DNA of 12,215 nt from an uncultured Chloroflexota bacterium (GTDB lineage Bacteria; Chloroflexota; Limnocylindria; Limnocylindrales; Limnocylindraceae), in contig CAINCM010000191.1 in assembly GCA_903847005.1 (NCBI GenBank), positions 1 through 12,215 of the forward strand. Direction: 5' to 3'. The translations under genes were made by a program, and so were the position numbers. The stretch's first letter is position 1. Each line of letters opens with the position of its first letter. Below the pieces are notes generated by a model that did not search any database, was not told the DNA's origin, and was given only the letters and a program-made list of their open reading frames with translations. Positions 1-5,524 of the stretch are shown piece by piece.

Positions 1-2
1 CC

Positions 3-959
3 ATGGGAAGCGTCGAGAGCATCAGCATCGCCAAGCGCACCGGTGTCTGCTATGGCGTGCGTGAGGCGATTGACAAGGCGAAGCTCGCACGCGCCGAGGG
101 TAAAGCGACCCACACCCTCGGGCATGTGGTGCACAACGAAGGGCTGATCGCCGATCTGCAGGCTCGTGGCATCGAGAGCGTGGAGAGCCTGGATCAGGTC
201 ACGGAGGGTGCGGCGATTGTCATACGCGCACACGGCGTCACGCCAGAGGTGCTCGCGCGCGCAAACGATCGAGGCCTCGAGGTGATCGACGGGACATGTA
301 CCTGGGTCGTGCAAGAGCATCGAGAGCTGGCGAAACTTGTGGATGAGGGCTACGAGATCGTGCTCCTCGGCACGCCGCACCACCCTGAGGTCGTTGGCCT
401 GCTGGGATTCGCCCCAAACGCCATCTTGGTCGACGAGGAGGAGGATTGGGTCAAGATCCCGCGGCGCAAACGGATGGCGCTGATCACGCAGTCGACGCAA
501 CCACCCTGGAAGTTCGAACGGCTCGCCGCCTTCCTCGTATCCCGATGTCATGAGCTGAAGGTGCTCAACACTGTCTGTCCGGTGACGATACGGCGCCAAG
601 AAGACACGCTGGAGGCGGCCCGTTCGGTGGACATGATGGTGGTGGTGGGTGGAAGCAAGAGCGCCAACACGAAAGAGCTCACACGCCTGTGCGAGATCAG
701 CGGGACGCGGGCCTTGCAAATCGAATCTGCGGCGGAGCTCCGAGATGCCGCGCCGTTTGACGGCGCGATTCGGGTTGGGGTGACCGGTGGCACGAGCACG
801 CCGATCGAAGATCTCGAGCGTGTCGCGGCGCGGATCGCCGAGCTTGCAGGTACCGAAGCGGTCAGACAGCGCGCGACCGAGATCGCACGTGACGCCCTCG
901 CCTCCGCTGCAACACCGCAATACCGGACGACTTCGATCCACGAACCGAGCGCGCGATGA
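3..959 (+). CDS. ispH: 4-hydroxy-3-methylbut-2-enyl diphosphate reductase (IspH/LytB)
   Basis: Last enzyme of the MEP isoprenoid pathway: an iron-sulfur enzyme that reduces HMBPP to IPP and DMAPP, in the cytoplasm. The three cluster cysteines are C16 (GVCYGV), C99 (DGTCTWV) and C192 (NTVCPVT). Substrate-pocket residues are visible at H44 (VVHN), H77 (RAHGV), H127/E129 (HHPEV), the TQST motif at 162-165, SAN at 220-222 and S265 (GGTSTP). At 318 residues it has family length. The ATG at 3 lies at the window edge, but the protein begins just before the first conserved cysteine, as IspH usually does, so the gene is probably complete; an upstream start cannot be excluded. The second cysteine motif usually reads TCP and here reads TCT. 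The stop overlaps der by 4 bases (ATGA), implying translational coupling. It supplies precursors for carotenoids such as those implied at 5521-7068. Confidence 0.95.
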   Translation: MGSVESISIAKRTGVCYGVREAIDKAKLARAEGKATHTLGHVVHNEGLIADLQARGIESVESLDQVTEGAAIVIRAHGVTPEVLARANDRGLEVIDGTCTWVVQEHRELAKLVDEGYEIVLLGTPHHPEVVGLLGFAPNAILVDEEEDWVKIPRRKRMALITQSTQPPWKFERLAAFLVSRCHELKVLNTVCPVTIRRQEDTLEAARSVDMMVVVGGSKSANTKELTRLCEISGTRALQIESAAELRDAAPFDGAIRVGVTGGTSTPIEDLERVAARIAELAGTEAVRQRATEIARDALASAATPQYRTTSIHEPSAR

Positions 960-2380
960 GCCGCATCCAGCGAGTTGAGAACACCGCGGTTCAAGAGCGC
1001 CTGCCGCTCGTTGCCCTCGTGGGTCGCCCGAACGTCGGAAAGAGCACGCTCTTCAATCGCTTCGTCGGCGAGCGACGTGCCGTCGTGGAAAATCGCGCTG
1101 GAACCACACGCGATCGGCTCATCGCGGTGGCCGAGTGGAATGGATTCAGGTTCCGCCTTGTCGACACAGGGGGGATGCAGCCCGTCCAGGGTGATGTCAT
1201 TGACGTGGCCGTACAAGATCAGGCACGCATCGCAGTGACGAGCGCCGACCTGATCATCCTGGTGGTCGATGCGGCGAGCGGTCCCAATCCTGGAGACGCC
1301 GAGGTTGCGAAGCTGTTGCGCAAGAGCGGCAAGCCGATCCTGCTGGCTGCCAACAAAGCGGACAACATCGAACGGGATCGCGCCTCGCTCGAGTTCTCAG
1401 CGCTCGGCTTCGACGCAATCTATCCGGTGAGCGCGCAACACGGCATCGGATCAGGCGACCTTCTCGACGTGTTGATCGAGAGCCTGCGAGGGCTGCCGCC
1501 CGAGAGCGGCACTCCGACGCGTGAGGGCGAGGTGACGGTGGCGATTGTCGGCCGTCCCAATGTCGGCAAGTCGAGTCTCCTCAACCGACTCCTAGGTGAG
1601 GAGCGCACCGTGGTGAGCAGCGTTCCCGGGACAACGCGAGATGCCATCGACGATCACATCGATCATGGCGGCCGCTACATCACGCTGGTGGACACGGCGG
1701 GGATCAAGAAGCGCGGCAGGATCGCCTCAGGTCCCGTTGCAGAAAAGTACGCAACCGTGCGCTCGGTCGCCGCGCTGGATCGCGCCGACGTGGCACTGCT
1801 GCTTGTGGATGCGTCGACCGGCCTGCAGTCTCAAGACCTTCACGTTGCCGGCTCCGTCATCGAGGCCGGGAAAGGACTGGTCGTCGTGATGAACAAGTGG
1901 GACGTGGTCGAGAAGGATGGATTCACGTTCGATGCGGCGGTGGGGGCGCTCCGTCGCCAGGCGCCATTCCTGGACTTCGCGCCGGTGCTCTCGATTTCTG
2001 CGCTGACCGGGTTGCGTGCAACGAAGGTGCTCGACGCGGCGATCGCCGCGGCGGACGCTCGTCGGCTGCGCATCCCCACAGGCGCTCTGAATCGCCTCGT
2101 CGCGGAGGCCGTGGCCAGACAAGAGCCCGCGCACAGCGGCAGCAAGCGTCCGAAGATCCTCTATGCGGCCCAGGCGGCAACGCCTCCGCCGACCTTCGTC
2201 CTCTTTGCCCGCAACGCGGCGCAGGTGCATTTCAGCTGGCAGCGCTTCCTTGAGAACCAGATCCGAGATCAGTACCCGCTGACCGGGACGCCGATCCGCA
2301 TTGTGGTGCGAGAGCGCGCGGCGGAGGAGGGACGTGAGCGCGGCCGTTCGGGTGGTCGTACCGGGGGTCGGCGCCGATGA
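956..2380 (+). CDS. der: Ribosome-assembly GTPase Der (EngA)
   Basis: Essential tandem GTPase acting in late assembly of the 50S ribosomal subunit. Two complete G domains are visible: GRPNVGKS at 23-30 with DTGG 70-73 and NKAD 133-136, then GRPNVGKS at 199-206 with DTAG 246-249 and NKWD 313-316. A C-terminal KH-like domain follows at about 365-450. The 474-residue length is slightly over the usual size because of an N-terminal extension of about 15 residues and an Arg/Gly-rich tail at about 452-474. The ATG at 956 overlaps the ispH stop and its own TGA overlaps the gpsA ATG, so it is the middle gene of a coupled three-gene operon. The double G domain makes the assignment essentially certain. 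Confidence 0.97.
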   Translation: MSRIQRVENTAVQERLPLVALVGRPNVGKSTLFNRFVGERRAVVENRAGTTRDRLIAVAEWNGFRFRLVDTGGMQPVQGDVIDVAVQDQARIAVTSADLIILVVDAASGPNPGDAEVAKLLRKSGKPILLAANKADNIERDRASLEFSALGFDAIYPVSAQHGIGSGDLLDVLIESLRGLPPESGTPTREGEVTVAIVGRPNVGKSSLLNRLLGEERTVVSSVPGTTRDAIDDHIDHGGRYITLVDTAGIKKRGRIASGPVAEKYATVRSVAALDRADVALLLVDASTGLQSQDLHVAGSVIEAGKGLVVVMNKWDVVEKDGFTFDAAVGALRRQAPFLDFAPVLSISALTGLRATKVLDAAIAAADARRLRIPTGALNRLVAEAVARQEPAHSGSKRPKILYAAQAATPPPTFVLFARNAAQVHFSWQRFLENQIRDQYPLTGTPIRIVVRERAAEEGRERGRSGGRTGGRRR

Positions 2381-3372
2381 TTCGCATCCTTGGTGCAGGT
2401 GCATGGGGGAGTGCGCTCGCAGTGCTCCTTGCCCGTCCACGTGATGGTGTTGCCCCTGCGGAGATCGAGCTGATTGCCCACACTGCGACGGAGGCCGACT
2501 CGATCAGCTCGCATCACGTGTCCCGCCGTCTTCCTGGCATCTCCCTGCCAACAGGAGTAAAGGTGCGGTCAGTGGAAGAGGTGCTTCCTCCACTCGACGG
2601 GCGCGATCTGCTCGTCGTCGCGATTCCATCAGAGGCGATTCGCAACGCCCTTTCGGCCGCTGTATCCGGTGACGCGAGCGTCGTAATGGCCTCCAAGGGA
2701 CTCAGCCGAGAAGGAGAGCGAGTTTCGGAACTTGCGGTTGCCGCGGGGGTGAACCCGGCACGGCTATTCACGCTCTCGGGACCGAATCTTGCCCGCGAGA
2801 TCGCGACAGGCAAACCGGCAGCGGCGGTTCTTGCCAGCCAGGCGGGTCGTCGAGAGGAGGTGCTCGCCGCCCTGACGCGTCCTACGTTCCGGATCTATCT
2901 GAGCGAGGATCCGATCGGCGTTGAGGTTGCCGGCGCACTCAAGAATGTCCTCGCCATCGCGGTGAGCGGCGTTCGTTCGCTCGGCTATGGAGAGAATGCC
3001 GCGGCCGCGCTCCTCTCTCGCGGCGTTGCGGAGATGGCGAGACTTGCCGAGGCGTGTGGCGGGCGGGCAGAGAGCGCGTTCGGCCTTGCGGGCGTCGGCG
3101 ACCTGGTGCTGACCGCCTCGAACACCGGATCACGCAACGCCCGTCTCGGTGAGCTGCTTGCTTCCGGCATGCCGGTGAGCGGCGCTGTGCAAACCATCGG
3201 CGCGACCGTCGAGGGGATCCCCACAGCACACGGCGCCCTCCTCCTCGCCTCGAGACTCGGGGTCGAACTTCCAATAACCGCCGCCGTGGTCGCGGCACTC
3301 GAGCACGAGGTCAGTATCGAACGCCTCGCAGAGGGCCTTCTTGGACGCGCGCCAACAGAGGAGTGGCACTGA
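2377..3372 (+). CDS. gpsA: Glycerol-3-phosphate dehydrogenase [NAD(P)+]
   Basis: Reduces dihydroxyacetone phosphate to sn-glycerol-3-phosphate, the backbone of membrane phospholipids, in the cytosol. The N-terminal Rossmann motif GAGAWG is at 6-11. Catalytic and binding residues are K107 (ASKGL), the SGPNLA motif at 134-139, K189 (GALKN), D242 (GLAGVGDLVLT) and the SRN triplet at 252-254. At 331 residues it has normal family length. It starts four bases inside der (ATGA), making it the last gene of the ispH-der-gpsA operon. The stop codon lies within the probable -35 element of the following tRNA promoter, so there is no dedicated terminator between the two. Phospholipids built on sn-glycerol-3-phosphate are bacterial, which argues against an archaeal source for the window. 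Confidence 0.96.
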   Translation: MIRILGAGAWGSALAVLLARPRDGVAPAEIELIAHTATEADSISSHHVSRRLPGISLPTGVKVRSVEEVLPPLDGRDLLVVAIPSEAIRNALSAAVSGDASVVMASKGLSREGERVSELAVAAGVNPARLFTLSGPNLAREIATGKPAAAVLASQAGRREEVLAALTRPTFRIYLSEDPIGVEVAGALKNVLAIAVSGVRSLGYGENAAAALLSRGVAEMARLAEACGGRAESAFGLAGVGDLVLTASNTGSRNARLGELLASGMPVSGAVQTIGATVEGIPTAHGALLLASRLGVELPITAAVVAALEHEVSIERLAEGLLGRAPTEEWH

Positions 3373-3397
3373 GCAAGGTCGGTCAGACTGCTAGAAT
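3369..3397 (+). promoter_or_regulatory. Probable sigma70-type promoter for tRNA-Pro
   Basis: TAGAAT at 3392-3397 matches five of six bases of the -10 consensus. CTGAGC at 3369-3374 keeps only the central TGA of the -35 and sits exactly 17 bases upstream, overlapping the gpsA stop. Transcription would begin near 3404, about 13 bases before the mature tRNA 5' end. Seen in sequence only; a promoter is an inference. Confidence 0.45.
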
Positions 3398-3416
3398 CGC
3401 GACTCGCGAAGAGCAA

Positions 3417-3493
3417 CGGAGCGTAGCGCAGCTTGGTAGCGCGCTTGCATGGGGTGCAAGAGGTCGCTGGTTCGAATCCAGTCGCTCCGACCA
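3417..3493 (+). tRNA. tRNA-Pro (anticodon GGG)
   Basis: A complete 77-base cloverleaf with encoded CCA. The acceptor stem CGGAGCG (3417-3423) pairs with CGCTCCG (3483-3489). The D stem is GCGC/GCGC (3426-3429 with 3439-3442). The anticodon stem CTTGC/GCAAG encloses loop ATGGGGT with anticodon GGG at 3451-3453. The T stem GCTGG/CCAGT contains one G-U pair and the loop TTCGAAT. C1-G72 with discriminator A73 is the bacterial proline identity set, in agreement with the anticodon. It decodes CCC and, by wobble, CCU. The encoded CCA (3491-3493) is followed directly by a second CCA (3494-3496). Confidence 0.97.
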
Positions 3494-3507
3494 CCAAGTG
3501 ATGGAAA

Positions 3508-3541
3508 CGAGAAGGCCCGGGGTCTCCCCCGGGCCTTCTCG
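3508..3541. terminator. Strong hairpin, probable bidirectional terminator between tRNA-Pro and the rhodopsin gene
   Basis: A perfect 15-bp inverted repeat (3508-3522 with 3527-3541) around a TCTC loop, mostly G-C pairs. It lies between two converging units, 15 bases after the tRNA CCA and 42 bases after the rhodopsin stop. Read on the - strand it is followed by TTTCC, a short U tract; on the + strand there is none. It is therefore a better intrinsic terminator for the rhodopsin transcript and may act as a blocking or processing hairpin for the tRNA. Confidence 0.75.
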
Positions 3542-3551
3542 CATGTAGCGT

Positions 3552-3567
3552 CGGCGGTTTGCCGCCG
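3552..3567. other. Small secondary hairpin downstream of the rhodopsin gene
   Basis: CGGCGG (3552-3557) pairs with CCGCCG (3562-3567) around a TTTG loop. It sits between the rhodopsin stop codon and the 15-bp hairpin. In the rhodopsin mRNA the two would form consecutive 3' stem-loops that could protect the message from 3' exonucleases. No independent evidence of function. Confidence 0.4.
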
Positions 3568-3583
3568 TGAGAGGCCTTCTGGT

Positions 3584-4324
3584 TTAGCGGCCTGTGTTCT
3601 TCAGGGTTGCGATCTTCCAGATGAGGAGACCGTAACCTGGCTTCGCCAGGATGTCCGCAATCGTATATCCAACCTGCTTCAGGACGAGGCCGTCACCGGC
3701 GCTGAGGCCGATGTTCCCGGCGATCGTTGGGAGCAGATAGGCGATCGGGTAGACACCCCACGTTGCAAGCAGAACGACTCGGAGCACCTTGAAGATGCCC
3801 TGGATCTCCTTGCTCTGCTTCTTGAACGAGGCATCGATTCCACCGAAGAGGTCACGCAGAATCAGGACGAAGAAGATCGTGCTGATTGCGCCCCAGATCG
3901 TGCGTGAGGAGTCGAGGACCACAGAGGTCTGGTTGTCCATCTCGCCGATGTAGCCCGTTGCGATCATGAGGAAGGCGTAGAGCACATTCCTCTGGATCAG
4001 ATTGCTCTCGACCTTCTTGTCGAGGCGCAGGACGAGGATCAGCTCGGCCACAAGGAGTGGCACGGTGAGCAGCCAGTCAACGTAGCGGTATGCCTCGTTG
4101 AACTCGCCGAGCGAACCACCTGCGGTGGCAACCCACGAGTCGAAGATGCGGACGTAGTGGTAGAAGGCAATCAGCACGACCGTGGCCGAGAGCGTGACCG
4201 CCATCCGGTTTCCCTCCTTCAGCGCTCCGCGTGCGGAGACGAAGAAGAAGAAGCTCGCGCCCATCGAAGCGATGGCCAGCGACATGAAGTTGTATACCAA
4301 CTGGTATCCCTGTTCTGGACTCAT
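3584..4324 (-). CDS. Xanthorhodopsin/actinorhodopsin-like light-driven proton pump
   Basis: A seven-helix retinal protein of the inner membrane that pumps protons outward in light. The 246 residues have no signal peptide. Helix C, beginning RYVDWLLTVPLL at 80-91, gives R80, the Schiff-base counterion D83, T87 and the carboxyl proton donor E94: the DTE set of outward H+ pumps. H56 matches the counterion-paired histidine of proteorhodopsin (H75). L91 is at the spectral switch (proteorhodopsin 105), where Leu means green absorption. Helix G has D224 and retinal-binding K228 (DILAKPGYG). RIFDSW (59-64) and FNEAYRYVDW (75-84) look like xanthorhodopsin or actinorhodopsin. G145 in helix E aligns with proteorhodopsin F152 and xanthorhodopsin G156, the opening that admits a carotenoid antenna. 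The ATG is supported by GGAGGT five bases upstream. The gene is single, transcribed divergently from the carotenoid cluster. Confidence 0.95.
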   Translation of the reverse strand: MSPEQGYQLVYNFMSLAIASMGASFFFFVSARGALKEGNRMAVTLSATVVLIAFYHYVRIFDSWVATAGGSLGEFNEAYRYVDWLLTVPLLVAELILVLRLDKKVESNLIQRNVLYAFLMIATGYIGEMDNQTSVVLDSSRTIWGAISTIFFVLILRDLFGGIDASFKKQSKEIQGIFKVLRVVLLATWGVYPIAYLLPTIAGNIGLSAGDGLVLKQVGYTIADILAKPGYGLLIWKIATLKNTGR

Positions 4325-4329
4325 GTACG

Positions 4330-4335
4330 ACCTCC
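4330..4335 (-). promoter_or_regulatory. Shine-Dalgarno site of the rhodopsin gene
   Basis: GGAGGT on the - strand ends five bases before the ATG at 4324-4322. It is one of the strongest Shine-Dalgarno sequences in the window, in keeping with high expression of an opsin, and it fixes the start codon. Confidence 0.75.
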
Positions 4336-4371
4336 AAATAATTCGTGCGGCCTCTCTCCGCCGCTGCAGGG

Positions 4372-4399
4372 ATTATGACCCAGTGGGGGGCTTTGTTGT
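4372..4399 (-). promoter_or_regulatory. Candidate rhodopsin promoter
   Basis: On the - strand CATAAT (4377-4372) matches five of six -10 bases. ACAACA (4399-4394), 16 bases upstream, matches only the ACA half of a -35. The leader would be about 40 bases. The weak -35 may mean that an activator is needed; this is inferred from motif matching alone. Confidence 0.4.
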
Positions 4400-4505
4400 G
4401 GAACCGCAATCAACTGCCCCGCGGCGCGCAATGTAACAATGCAGCGCTCTGCGGGCAGGGGGCAGCACGCCGTACGAGGCGCTACGCTGCGAGGAGGAGG
4501 TGTCC

Positions 4506-4895
4506 ATGCCAGCCATCGGGGAATTGACGCGGATCGAGCCGGTCCACCTTGCTCGCCTCGAGGCACAGGGGATCTTCACGACGGGACTCCTTCTTGAGCG
4601 GAGCGAAACCCCGACTCGTCGACAGACCCTTGCCGATCAGACCGACGCCACCCTTGCTGACGTCGACGAGTGGCGTGACGAGGCGTTGCTGCTCAACCTC
4701 GCCTTCTTCGGCCGCCCGGAGCACGAACTGCTCGCCGCCGCCGGGATCTCGGGCATTCGAGCCCTTGCCGAGAGCGACTGGGATGAGTTTCAGGCCTCCG
4801 TGATGCGAGCGACAGCGATGCTCGGCCGCGTGGCGCCCGACCCGCTCTCCCTGCGTTCGTGGTGGGAGCAGGGACGCGTCCTCGTCGACGCGTGA
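4506..4895 (+). CDS. DUF4332 helix-hairpin-helix-like protein
   Basis: A small soluble protein of 129 residues, function unknown. The pattern resembles Pfam DUF4332. A first segment contains IEPVHLARLEAQGI (10-23), then TRRQTLADQTDATLADVDEW at 37-56, a leucine-rich turn and a second segment HELLAAAGISGIRALAE (73-89). Each resembles the helix-hairpin-helix folds that bind DNA or proteins without sequence specificity. There is no signal peptide or membrane segment. The ATG at 4506 is preferred over an in-frame GTG at 4500 because GGAGGAGG ends five bases before the ATG and covers the GTG. It is the first gene of the + strand run and its stop overlaps the next gene (GTGA). Nothing in the sequence links it directly to carotenoids or rhodopsin; only its position does. 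Confidence 0.75.
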   Translation: MPAIGELTRIEPVHLARLEAQGIFTTGLLLERSETPTRRQTLADQTDATLADVDEWRDEALLLNLAFFGRPEHELLAAAGISGIRALAESDWDEFQASVMRATAMLGRVAPDPLSLRSWWEQGRVLVDA

Positions 4896-5524
4896 GGCCG
4901 GTGCGCCGCACGGCGCGTCGAATCGGGATTGCGCTCCTCGCGCTCCTCGCGCTCCTCGCGCTGACGTTGGGTCTCTTCCTGCTTCCCCCAATCACGCATC
5001 TCCTCCTTGGAGTTGCGGGTTCAGCCGAGGCACTGGACGTCGATCACGCCGTCGCAGCCTCCCTCTCGGATGCGCTCGTGCGCGACCTTCTCACCGGCGG
5101 CAACTTCGACGCGCCGCTCAACGCCGCTCCGCTTCTGAGCGCCTCTGAGCGCTCGCATCTTGTGGATGTCGGGTCACTCTTTCGGGTTCTCATGGCGGCG
5201 GGAGCGCTCGCCGTTGCAGTGCTCATCGCGCTCTACCGTCGCAAGAGGCGCTGGTTCTTTCAGGGACTCCATGACGGTGCGTTGCTGCTTGGCGCCGGGG
5301 CCGCCGCGGTCGGAGGCGCATTCGCGCTCGCGTTCGATGCAACGTTCACCTTCGCCCATGAACTGCTCTTTCCAGCAGGCAACTGGATGTTCAATCCGGC
5401 GACCGATCGGCTGGTGCAGCTCTATCCGATGAGCTTCTGGGTGTGGACTGCGATGAGCTTCTGCGCGGTGCTGGTGGGGGCGGCGACGATCGGCTTTCTG
5501 ATTGCGCGCGGGCGGAGAAGATGA
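4892..5524 (+). CDS. DUF1461 (TIGR01906-like) integral membrane protein
   Basis: A 210-residue membrane protein of unknown function. A basic N-terminus (RRTARR) precedes helix 1 (about 11-32), an outside domain of about 65 residues, and three more helices at about 97-115, 128-150 and 182-204, ending in RGRRR. Family hallmarks are HLVDV at 89-93, then after helix 3 the run NWMFNPATDRL (164-174) and LYPMSFW (177-183), very like bacterial DUF1461 proteins. The start is uncertain: GTG 4892 is preferred because it overlaps the previous TGA in the 4-base style seen across the window, but GTG 4859 and 4862 are also in frame. No good Shine-Dalgarno is visible, which suits translational coupling. Its stop overlaps the carotenoid enzyme's ATG at 5521. 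Its constant position between these genes here may mean a shared membrane role, but this is inference. Confidence 0.8.
   Translation: MRPVRRTARRIGIALLALLALLALTLGLFLLPPITHLLLGVAGSAEALDVDHAVAASLSDALVRDLLTGGNFDAPLNAAPLLSASERSHLVDVGSLFRVLMAAGALAVAVLIALYRRKRRWFFQGLHDGALLLGAGAAAVGGAFALAFDATFTFAHELLFPAGNWMFNPATDRLVQLYPMSFWVWTAMSFCAVLVGAATIGFLIARGRRR
4931..4962 (+). repeat. In-frame 9-bp tandem repeat (3.5 copies)
   Basis: The unit GCGCTCCTC repeats exactly three times (4931-4957) plus five bases. Each unit encodes Ala-Leu-Leu, building the core of the first membrane helix of the DUF1461 protein. Copy-number change would lengthen or shorten the helix by three residues without a frameshift. Confidence 0.9.

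Larger units (their letters stand above)
4325..4505. promoter_or_regulatory. Divergent intergenic control region (rhodopsin / carotenoid cluster)
   Basis: The 181 bases between two divergent starts hold the candidate - strand promoter (4372-4399) and, on the + strand, an extended -10-like TG-T-AACAAT at 4432-4440 with no convincing -35. A GGAGGAGG Shine-Dalgarno at 4493-4500 serves the ATG at 4506. Short GCAG/CTGC inverted repeats occur at 4441-4452. This is the largest noncoding gap in the window and the only place where rhodopsin and the carotenoid operon could be regulated together. No recognisable operator was found. Confidence 0.5.

Noticed and set aside
1727..2440. A 237-codon - strand open frame opposite der
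   Set aside because: A shadow of the second G domain and KH domain of Der; no start context or motif.
3508..3567. CRISPR-like or IS-end inverted repeats
   Set aside because: The two hairpins are unrelated in sequence, not spaced as direct repeats, and no transposase or cas gene is nearby; terminators explain them.
3449..3907. A 152-codon + strand open frame through the tRNA and opposite the rhodopsin gene
   Set aside because: It runs through the tRNA and hairpin and is antisense to a clearly real opsin gene.
3584..4324. Sodium or chloride pump, or sensory rhodopsin, instead of proton pump
   Set aside because: Helix C has D-T-E rather than NDQ or NTQ/TSA sets, and no transducer gene is adjacent.
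5443..5520. N-terminal extension of the carotenoid enzyme from an upstream ATG
   Set aside because: The extra 26 residues are glycine- and aspartate-rich, overlap the DUF1461 coding region and are unlike any cyclase start; ATG 5521 has the usual 4-base overlap.
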